Shown: piece by piece, positions 1-6,848 of the stretch
Numbering within the stretch: the stretch's first letter is position 1
How the letters are laid out: each line of letters starts with the position of its first letter
DNA from: Larix sibirica
Taxonomy: Eukaryota; Streptophyta; Pinopsida; Pinales; Pinaceae
Direction: 5' to 3'
DNA length: 11,194 nucleotides
NCBI GenBank assembly: GCA_004151065.3
Contig: NWUY0303897643.1
Location: 1 to 11,194 of the forward strand
Translations under genes and position numbers: made by a program
Notes under the pieces: generated by a model
The model's database searches: none
What the model was told of the DNA's origin: nothing
What the model saw: the letters and a program-made list of their open reading frames with translations, nothing else

Positions 1-1267
1 ATAATATGAATCTAATACTAAAATATAGTGAGTTTCATACCACAAAGCACATCGTTTCCAAGATGTTTCTCGAATCCAAAACTAAACAATAGCTCTTCAC
101 TTATTCAATTCTCACTTTCAACAGAGATTAAAGCTAATAACTACATATGTGTATATAGTTAGTTCATTACCTACTCATCTCTTTCTTTCCAGCATAGATA
201 GACAAAACTATAACAAGAGCTTTACTACCCGTCTACTCTTTTCAACTTAGGTGGATAAAATATAAACAATGGTTTTAAACTTCTTCAACAATAATACCCC
301 ACAGAAGTTAAACACAATTCCCAGATGTTAAACTAGATGACCGTTCCTAACAGGAGTTCAACATACTGTTAACCGACACTTTTAAGAGATAAACTATTCC
401 TTAACAGAATCAAACTCAGACAAACGAATTAGAAAAAAGACTTTCCTTACGATTTTAATACAACACAAAGATTCTAGAAAACAGTGTTTCTTGATTTCCA
501 TCAATTTCATTTCGGCATATCTACATAAATCTACGATTTGTAACAGAAAATCTTGAGCATCAACAAAATCAATTACGCTTTCATCTCAGCATGGCGTATT
601 CACCGAGATCCATGATCCCAACAGGAATACAGTGCAAGTAACAATCCATAACTATGTTTTCGATTCATCACATAGATCTAAAATAAATAGAGAGCAATAA
701 TATTGAAATGGTAGCATCATAACGAAAAATGGTTTCAAATCAGCATTCCACGTCTTCAGCTCAACTATCCACTTATAACAATAATAACAAGAAATGAACC
801 TTATAGTTAGACTCTTAACTGAGCATTAGCTCTATCTAAATAATTTATGCCCGGATCTAAATCTATATGTGAGCTTTAGTTAGTGTATACGAAGATTGGA
901 TACGAATAGCTACCAACATTCAGCCAGAGAACAGCGGGTCTCTATCAAACTAGGGCCAATTTGATATTTAAGATCTTAGGTTTTATGGCAAAGATCTAAC
1001 TCATATCGGAAAGGTAAAACCCAAAAGTGTTAGTAGAGTAAAGTTCAGAACTAAAATGCAATGGAACAAGTTTAGGTCGGGACTCAACGTAATTGCAGGA
1101 CCACTCAGATTTGGATCTAACATTTTTTTAGCTGAGTCAGACTCCTCTATAACAAGACTTATAACCCAACCACAGAGCATCATCTCCCTCAGTGTGGCTC
1201 TGTGTAGCATATCACTATTTTATAAATCTACATCTAATAAAAATAACTAAGGAGGTTAAAGGAATCA
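1..1267. other. Non-coding, strand-biased flank without a recognisable gene
   Basis: No protein domain, RNA gene or transposon end is recognisable here. Short open frames exist on both strands around 1001-1250, but they overlap each other and have no family signature. The plus strand is clearly richer in A than T and in C than G. Seen from the minus strand, this is the U-rich composition typical of plant introns and untranslated regions. It may be intron or 3' flank of the hypothetical minus-strand gene that starts near 2319, but no exon is identified here. Confidence 0.5.
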
Positions 1268-1567
1268 AGGTATTCATCACAGAAATCATAACCTGAGGAA
1301 AACCCAGCCAAAGTTCATACATGTTCCTCCAGAGTGCCAATCTGAGGAGTTCTAATCGGAATGCACCATATAATTGTCAGAGAAATACAAACAGGAGAGA
1401 CATAATTAGAATACAAAGCACATTCTTCACAAAAACATAACCTATGGAGATCCAGCCAGAGTGCTAACGCATTTCCTTACAGAATACCCATCTGAAGAGA
1501 TTCGACGGATTTAAACGCATTCCTATCAGGGAAATACAAGTAGGTCACTGATATAATTATCCCAACC
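1268..1567. repeat. Diverged tandem duplication, two copies of about 150 bp
   Basis: Two adjacent segments, about 1268-1417 and 1418-1567, share the same ordered landmarks at a spacing of 150-151 bases. The landmarks are TTCATCAC/TTCTTCAC (1273 and 1423), CATAACCT, CCAGCCA, CATCTGA-like AATCTGAGGAG/CATCTGAAGAG, AGAAATACAA/GGAAATACAA, and ATAATTA (1402 and 1553). Substitutions and small indels show an old duplication. No coding frame is conserved between the copies. The repeat lies 3' of the hypothetical reading frame ending at 1672 (minus strand), so it would be 3' untranslated or intronic if that gene is real. Confidence 0.7.
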
Positions 1568-1671
1568 TGTTCATACTCAAATGCAATTCATTCCAGAGGC
1601 AACTCATTAGCCTTGGGATCAGCCTTCTAGCAATCCCCATCCCAAATTAAAACATGAGTACAGTTTAAGGG

Positions 1672-2319
1672 TCAAGGTGAAATCTCAGGTTGCGCCATTG
1701 TGGCCACCGGGGTAGCAATAGATAATACTCTATCAAAGGGTATGGAAATATCGCTCTCAATATAGGGTTTAACATAAATCCCTGTAACCTTCCAAGTGAT
1801 AAGCATATTTATATACAGGGAAGATGCAACACATACTCGGTCTACAACAAATTGCATAGGTTGCTATTCAAAACTTGATCAATACTAAATGCAACAACGA
1901 TACGACTCGGTTGACGAGTAAGCAAGGGATTAACACAACACCTTACCAACAAATAGCTGCAAACAATGTCACAGCTCTGTTTGGAGGAATGGCAGAGGAA
2001 TTAACACAATACCAACAATCGATGCAAACAATGATACGACTGCTCCATTGAGGAAATTTGCAGAGGAATTAACAAAAAAAATGATATGGATATATATATC
2101 TTACCAATAATAGCTGTAGATAGTAACATGGCTTGGTTGAGGAAATCTACCATAGATGCAAATAATGATACGGATCCATGGAAAATACCACATCCTTCGT
2201 CGCAACGATTACTTACATCGTAGAGATTGCCTACCGAATTCCCTTCTTGCAGAGGTCAATGGTAGTATGCCAACACCACCATCGGTCAAGAAGAAAGTAG
2301 GCCCGATCTTGAATTTCAT
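1672..2319 (-). CDS. Hypothetical two-exon gene, 90-residue product of unknown function
   Basis: I do not recognise this protein, and the model is tentative. Exon 1 runs from the ATG at 2319 to 2217, encodes 34 residues beginning MKFKIGPTFFLTDGG, and leaves one base. It is followed by a near-consensus plant donor, GTAAGT, at 2216-2211. An acceptor TTTGTTGTAG ends at 1842, and exon 2 (1841-1672) takes two bases to complete a Tyr codon, then stays open for 55 residues to TGA at 1672. Phase agreement has a one in three chance by accident. The 374-base intron is U-rich on the sense strand, as plant introns usually are, and contains the tandem repeat at 1891-2160. A TATA box lies about 75 bases upstream of the ATG. 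Without splicing, exon 1 alone gives only 36 residues (2319-2209). No signal peptide, transmembrane segment or known motif is evident. Exon 2 could equally be chance open sequence, or exon 1 could lead to exons outside the window. Confidence 0.2.
1891..2173. repeat. Irregular minisatellite, about four diverged units of 42-92 bp
   Basis: Units begin at 1891, 1959, 2024, 2116 and 2158 (the last partial) with GCAACAACGATACGACT or a variant such as GCAAACAATGATACGACT or GCAAATAATGATACGG. Most continue with a TTGAGGAA-like stretch, and the first three with GGATTAACAC/GAATTAACAC, followed by ACCAACAA or ACCAATAA and TAGCT before the next unit. Unit lengths are 68, 65, 92 and 42 bases. The third unit is expanded by an A run and a short TA run (about 2073-2098). 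It lies in the putative intron of the hypothetical minus-strand gene. Spacing and divergence are unlike a CRISPR array. Confidence 0.7.
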
Positions 2320-2394
2320 TCCTTTTCCTTTTTAAAATGCAGAAGCTCCCGCCCCCCAGTTCCTTCTTCTCTCTGCGCTCTCCCTTATATGTCT

Positions 2395-2400
2395 GCATTT
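2395..2400 (-). promoter_or_regulatory. Putative TATA box and core promoter on the minus strand
   Basis: On the minus strand the sequence reads ACATATAAGGG, a plausible plant TATA element at about 2399-2395. A start site some 30 bases downstream would fall near 2365-2370, in a purine-rich GAGAGCGCAGAGAGAAGAAGG leader of the kind common in plant 5' untranslated regions. The first downstream ATG is at 2319, with a purine at -3. This block (about 2160-2440) is noticeably more GC-rich than its surroundings. Read on the plus strand, the same tract is a pyrimidine patch, but no useful reading frame follows it there. Confidence 0.35.
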
Positions 2401-2440
2401 TCATTTGTCTTTGGAGAGTCCGCCCTCAGAGATGAGGATC

Positions 2441-2461
2441 CTAGGTGACAATTGTCACTAG
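2441..2461. promoter_or_regulatory. Palindrome upstream of the putative TATA box
   Basis: GTGACAATTGTCAC at 2445-2458 is a perfect 14-base palindrome. With one bulged G (2445) it extends to CTAG-TGACAATTGTCA-CTAG (2441-2461), 20 paired positions. It lies about 45-60 bases upstream of the minus-strand TATA box. The TGAC half-sites resemble the core bound by several plant factors (WRKY and TGA classes), but that assignment is inference only. Confidence 0.4.
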
Positions 2462-2645
2462 AGCCTAATATGACACATGGAAGCTTTTACTAAAAGTGAG
2501 GATGCAAGCTGCAGTGTTGTTTCCACAAGGAGACAGACTCATCTAAAAACTCATCCCGTCACTCTGATCTTAACTAGCCATATCTCGAGCACTCAAGACT
2601 AACTCTTCTCTTCGAAATTAGTTAGTGTGCCAATATATATAGTGT

Positions 2646-2679
<34 letters not shown>

Positions 2680-2884
2680 TTCTTTATATATGTATTTTGG
2701 AATAAATGTTGTTCTCATTTTACTAAATAGTGCGCCATTAAATGTATGATTAAAATACACAATAGTTGTATTATGGTGTTTAATAGTTTGCTTAATAATG
2801 GGTATACATATAAGTATAGTCTTTTATTTACCTTCCAAATAAAAGGTAAGCCTCCTTTGTTAGAGATATAAATTAGGGTTACAA
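2462..2884. other. AT-rich intergenic stretch with no gene seen
   Basis: Apart from the microsatellite at 2646-2679, I see no coding or RNA signal. The strand bias of the left block is lost here; one sampled line (2761-2820) even has G well above C. The 3' end of the LINE ORF2 fossil (rest of the reverse transcriptase, 3' UTR, poly-A tail) would be expected in this interval on the minus strand, but I could not recognise it. Confidence 0.5.
2646..2679. repeat. Compound microsatellite (AC)8 followed by (AT)9
   Basis: The run reads as uninterrupted AC dinucleotides from 2646 to 2661, followed directly by AT dinucleotides from 2662 to 2679. Such adjoining CA and TA tracts are typical of eukaryotic nuclear DNA and are often length-polymorphic. 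Confidence 0.95.
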
Positions 2885-4023
2885 GAAGAGGGATATTACA
2901 TGTTCTATTGTAACAATGTTAAATGTCACAGATGTGCTTTTCATCCATTCCCAAATACCTCAACATATATGTAATGAATTCTCAATAAATTCGATCGTAG
3001 TCTTGATCAAAATTATTTTTTTTATCAAAGAGATCTTGTTGCTTAGATTCCCTATAACACTCCATGGCCACCCAGGAAAAATCACTATCTAGAATAAATT
3101 CCCCTCAATGACACTACCTTAGCAATGATATTGTAAGACATACTCAATATTGTTATTGGTCACCATCCTTGGATGGTGTCACCGACAACGTTCTTTGGAA
3201 CGAGATTGATCAATCCCAGATTAATGGATTCTATTAAACATCCTATGAAAAAGTTCTTTGAATCCATGTGACTAAAGTCATCTCAAATAATATCCCACAT
3301 AGACTTGTAGAACTCGCCTGGTAGTCCATCAATCCATTTAGATGTACTATTCTACATATAGCTATGAACTGCAAACTATTCATCCTATATGAAATCTTTG
3401 TCAAACCTATCATGATCAACAACAAATATCTTGTGTGGAACCAGCATGTAGCAAGCATTCCTAACAGAAACCAAGGCCTCTATCATTAGATAAGTATAAA
3501 AAATATTTTGAGAAATGCTCACCAATATACCTTGGGTCTCAAAGGGATCTTCCTCTAGTGAACCATATTTTCTATGAAGGCCAAGTACTTTCTTAGAAAC
3601 TACTTTCTTAATTAGAAATTTGAAGAAGAACTGTTATCCTTCATCTCCCTCTTGATTTGATTGTAACTTGACATGGACCGTCAGACATCTAGCTATATAA
3701 TCCTCCATATACACCACAAGCTCTAAGTGCATTGCATATTCTCAAAGTACAATGTTATGTGGGTCATCTTCAAGAAGGCTATGAATCTCTTCCAACTTCC
3801 ACCTAGCCCCTCAAATTTTTTTTCTACACTTGCAATAAATCATAAGGCCCCATCCATCCATGAATTTCATAGTCCTTTGAATGGATGAATCCCACCATAC
3901 CATACAACCCCTATCCACAATAGGAGAAGGAATAAATTCCAAACATGATGGACTAAAGAAGAGAAATAAAGGGAATTCAAATGAGGAAAAAAATATTGAA
4001 CAAGGGATAATGATTTTAGTCAA
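2885..4023 (-). pseudogene. Decayed LINE (non-LTR retrotransposon) ORF2, reverse transcriptase region
   Basis: Read on the minus strand, one frame runs from about 4023 to 3088 with eight or more stops but clear plant LINE ORF2 landmarks. In order these are: WWDSS and RWKLEEIHSLLEDDP of the endonuclease-RT linker (about 3900-3760); QFFFKFLIKK and GLHRKYGSLEEDP (about 3630-3545); DGLPGEFYKSMWDII (3327-3286), matching the family's PGxDGxPxEFYK motif; and then INLVPKN...GW-PITILSMSYNIIAKVVSLR, matching the KGD/WRPI-L-Y-KI-AK-LA-R block, to about 3103. A frame change then gives MECYRESKQQDLF (3065-3027) and NNFDQDYDRI (3017-2988), equivalent to the LDFxKAYDR motif A. EFITYMLRYLGMDEKHICDI follows to about 2922. 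About 30 codons (the QTGFVxGR region) are missing between the two frames. The first Asp of motif A is replaced by Asn, so the copy is dead on several counts. Motifs B to E (including YADD) are not found. An intact ORF2 encodes an endonuclease and reverse transcriptase for target-primed retrotransposition. Confidence 0.85.
3161..3178. repeat. Short perfect hairpin inside the LINE fossil
   Basis: CACCATCC and GGATGGTG form an 8-base inverted repeat around a TT spacer. It falls within the degenerate reverse transcriptase block, so it is probably accidental or inherited from the element. Confidence 0.6.
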
Positions 4024-4912
4024 TTACATGAACCACCGAAATGGAATTTTGAATGGGCATACGATATGAGGTATCTATCTCTAGCATAGGTAAAATCTAA
4101 AAGGGTAGTTAGACTGTTGGGTTCAACTGAATTTGAAAACAAACTCAGTAAAGGTAGTTTTGTGAAAGAAAGGAGAAAACATGACAATTTGAATAAATGC
4201 AGGGAGCAATAACAAGAAATCCCCATACTATATAAAGTGAATTTGAATCTGAATTCAAATATCTTGTAATTTTGGAAGAGGGTCTCTCTGAGAGCTGCAA
4301 GACCATTTTTATTCTTTGGACTAAAGTATGTATCCAGGAAAGAAGCATTTGAGATTCAAATATCTTTTTATGTTAGCTTGTAAATGTCTCCATGTGATGT
4401 TATTCTCCTTTTGTAACTCCAAAACTATTTATGTCTCTACAAAGCAATCTTAATCTATTAAAAGATTTGAGCAACCTGCTTTTGTACCAAATTCATGGTA
4501 TGAATGTGTATATGTGCGTAAATTATGACAGGGAAAGAGATTTCATGTGAATGACCTCTTATCTGCCATGAATGTTTATGCATTGAATGGTAAATGAAGG
4601 TTTATTTACTATTTCACATATGAATGCTATGGATGCCAATGTCCTACACTCAACCAAGATTTTATTTACATCTATTTTGACTGCTGAAATTTGTAATGTT
4701 CAATACGTTTCTACCTCCACAAATGTGTAATATTTGTGTAAATCACCTCACACAATTCATTTTGTTCCACCAATTCTTCATCCAGCATACAATTTAATCA
4801 ATTACTAAATATGCTCATTGAAATTCCTTGGGAGAAAAATCCTTGGTAATAATTTTTTCTAAGGTCCTTTGTGTCTTTAAAATTTAAAACACATAGAATT
4901 TCACTTCTGTCA
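4024..4912. other. Non-coding stretch with endonuclease-like and LTR-like traces
   Basis: No gene is supported. On the minus strand at about 4090-4070 the residues ARDRYLIS resemble the RLDRYLIS motif near the end of LINE endonuclease domains, so the fossil may extend a little past 4023. On the plus strand, 4115-4495 has features of a long terminal repeat: it opens TGTTGGG, has TATATAAA at 4229-4236 and an AT-rich polyadenylation-like tract near 4452-4468, and ends CA followed by TGGTATGA, part-matching the tRNA-Met primer site. The two readings conflict at 4115. No second LTR or target duplication was found, so neither is called as an element. Confidence 0.3.
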
Positions 4913-4956
4913 AAAGATTAAGCTCTAAATATTTAAAGATTAAGCTCTAAATATTT
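4913..4956. repeat. Perfect 22-bp tandem duplication
   Basis: The 22-base unit AAAGATTAAGCTCTAAATATTT occurs twice without a mismatch at 4913-4934 and 4935-4956. A partial, degenerate third copy (AAAATTGAGC) follows. The identity of the copies points to a recent replication-slippage event in otherwise old sequence. Confidence 0.95.
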
Positions 4957-5792
4957 AAAAATTGAGCCAATCGTTCCTTGGCATAGTCCAATTTAACCTT
5001 GGAACATCTCAGGGGATAATAAGAAGCATAATAGAGTCAGATTTAGGAACAAAATGTGAAAAAGGCATTCAACCTAGAATGATGGTCAACCTCCTTGACA
5101 ACAACTTTGGAGCCATCTAACCATTGAATATGGGGTGAATTCTAGTTGCTTTCTTGTGCTAGAGCAAGTAATTTGATAGATCAACCATATATTTATGTAT
5201 AGTTTTGGAACATGCAATATATTCTTGAAACATCTATTTTCTAGATCTAAATTGCCTTATCCAAATGTGTCATCTCCCATTAAAATGGGAGGACTAGTGC
5301 AAAGTTTTAAAGAGGAAAAGGTATATTTTGAGGCAACCATATGATGATGCACTATAATCTAAGATCCATACATTTGGTGAAGAATATATAACAATCAATG
5401 CATATGTTTTACCTCATTCTTCTGGTGGATTGTCTCCAAGATTTTTCTTGGCATTATTAGGTATGAAGTTTCCAAGATTGTTTTTCTATAGATATCATGC
5501 CATTAGATCAATAGTCTTCTTCATGCATGAACTTTATGGGTGATATTTTTGGATATTTGGATCTAGAAATTAAAACAAGATGTAATATAGAGCAATTGAT
5601 TGAAGGGAAATAATAGTTACAAAATTTCATTAGAGATGAGATATCCAATGCACTATGCATTTTAATTAAGTAGATAATAATTTCCTCTTGAGAAAATACA
5701 TCTTATATAGGATTAACTAGTGAAAGTATTAAGTCAATGCATCCTTTCATGTATGTAGGATCTCATGAAGGAGTTAACTGATCTTAGACTAG
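4957..5792. other. AT-rich sequence with no gene seen
   Basis: Both strands were read for domain motifs, splice-flanked open frames and terminal repeats, and nothing convincing was found. If the LINE traces at 2885-4023 and 6430-6848 come from one element, its ORF1 tail and endonuclease would have occupied this interval on the minus strand, but no endonuclease motif is recognisable. Confidence 0.5.
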
Positions 5793-5992
5793 CCAAGTGG
5801 TGTCGACTAGCCCACAACTACTGAGTGAGGCTAGTTAACTTGGCATGCATGATCCAAGCGATGTCAACTAGCTCACAACTACTTAGTGAGGCTAGTTAAT
5901 TTTCCATGCATGAGTCAAGTGGCATTAAATAAAAACTGTTGAATGAGGCTAAGTTAACTTACGATGCATGAGCCATATAAGTTAAATGATCC
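5793..5992. repeat. 61-bp minisatellite, three copies plus a partial fourth
   Basis: Units lie at 5793-5853 (61 bases), 5854-5914 (61 bases) and 5915-5972 (58 bases), with a partial copy from 5973. Each opens CCAAG or TCAAG, has CACAACTACTGAGTGAGGCT or a variant in the middle, then AGTTAACTT, and closes with ATGCATGAT or ATGCATGAG. Units 1 and 2 are close to each other; unit 3 is more diverged and 3 bases shorter. A fragment of a preceding unit (GAGTTAACTGAT, 5771-5782) suggests the array was once longer. Units contain the palindromes GTTAAC and ATGCAT. No frame is open through the array. Confidence 0.9.
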
Positions 5993-6429
5993 AACCATGC
6001 AAGAGAGGGGCAATTATGGATAGAATTGGATGTCCACTACCAATGAAGTCTCACTAATACATATAAAGGAGGAGGGTACCTTCATCCCTAAAATAGTGGA
6101 GGGAGCATTTGTTCCTAAAATCAAGGTAAAAATGACTCAAGTGAGCCCAAATGTCTCTCAACTGAGCTCAAAAGGGTGCTTGTACACCAACACCACCCCT
6201 TAAGCCTAACTTAGGTGAGTATGATGCACAAAATAATGGATCCTAGAAATTGTAGCCATGTTAGGTACCCATTTACACACAAATCCTTAAAAAATGCAAA
6301 GAAAAAACATAGTGGGAAAACAACACCCCTAGAGGATACTAATGAGATCCACCATGTGGATGGTAGAAAATCTCAAAAAACCAAAAAAGATAACAAGCCA
6401 ATAAATCATGATCCAAATATGACAAATCA
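5993..6429. other. Stretch without a supported gene; one short Lys/His-rich open frame
   Basis: A plus-strand frame from 6215 to 6445 (76 codons, opening with GTG, first ATG at 6221) is rich in Lys, His and Asn and matches no family I know. Its composition follows the local A-rich sequence, and it is antisense to the region just downstream of the ORF1-like fossil. I therefore do not call it a gene. Confidence 0.4.
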
Positions 6430-6848
6430 TACTTTTCTCCAATGAGTTTGTTGAAGCTGCAATGCTGACACTGATACCAGTCAACAACAATTAGATATAT
6501 TCAAACAACTAAAGCACCAGCCTACACCAATATGGTTAGGATAGTTCAAAGTGCATCTAAATCATAGAAGAAAACACCATAAAAGTCACCAAGTAGATTT
6601 AACATGGAACTGTAAATGCAGCCTAATTAGTTAATGTCAAGGATAAATGAGAAAGGTTCCTGACTATCGTGGATGAAACACATATGTAGGAGGTTCTCAA
6701 GCAATTTCTTAAATGTTTCCATGACTAATAATCTAGCCAACCATAAGCTATCTTCGGAGTTTGTACCTTGCCAAGATTTTTTCAAGTACTCCTCTTCGTC
6801 AATGAGTTGAAAGAAGTAATATCCGTAGTTTATCCCTAAAGTTTTGCA
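6430..6848 (-). pseudogene. Possible LINE ORF1 fossil: gag-like domain and CxxC knuckle
   Basis: On the minus strand a frame is open for 73 codons from 6848 to 6630, ended by TAA (6629-6627). It includes GYYFFQLIDEEEYLKKSW (about 6821-6768), which resembles the 'G-[YF]-[FY]-F-x-[FL]-x-x-E-E-D-Y' strand and helix of the DUF4283-type gag-like domain in plant LINE ORF1 proteins. EDSLWLARLLVMETF follows, comparable to the 'SxLxLxxWxPxF' segment after it. Past the stop the same frame gives LLGDFYG (about 6595-6575), ILTILV and then YQCQHCSFNKLIG (about 6475-6435). These match the family order of an LG-F motif, a beta-strand R-I-x-V motif and a CxxC zinc knuckle. Three stops interrupt it after 6627. 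It lies upstream of the ORF2 fossil on the same strand, as ORF1 should. The similarity is pattern-level only and could be chance. Confidence 0.37.

Noticed and set aside
1056-1250. Plus-strand frame of 64 codons ending just before AAGGAGG
   Set aside because: It resembles a small gene next to a bacterial ribosome site, but the site follows the frame and the window is eukaryotic in character. A frame of similar length lies on the opposite strand and neither has a family signature.
3243-3458. Minus-strand 71-codon open frame
   Set aside because: It is out of frame with the clear LINE reverse transcriptase reading that covers the same bases, so it is a shadow.
3881-4069. Plus-strand 62-codon open frame
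   Set aside because: It is antisense to the LINE linker region, with no recognisable domain.
4119-4128. Possible tRNA B-box (GGTTCAACT)
   Set aside because: It lacks the GGTTCGANNCC consensus, and no A-box or cloverleaf can be drawn around it. The same holds for AGGTTCAACT near 9341.
4020-4348. Two overlapping minus-strand open frames of 67-68 codons
   Set aside because: Apart from the short ARDRYLIS trace there is no domain, and the frames overlap each other. They are kept only as a possible LINE endonuclease remnant.
5793-5992. CRISPR-like array
   Set aside because: Whole 61-base units are repeated with no unique spacers between conserved repeats, so it is a minisatellite.
6203-6220. Donor-like CTTAG/GTGAGT on the plus strand
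   Set aside because: There is no open upstream exon and no acceptor partner; an isolated splice-like sequence is expected by chance.
6215-6445. Plus-strand Lys/His-rich 76-codon frame
   Set aside because: It opens with GTG directly after a stop, its composition follows the local A-rich sequence, and no homologous pattern is known to me. The minus strand gives a better reading nearby.
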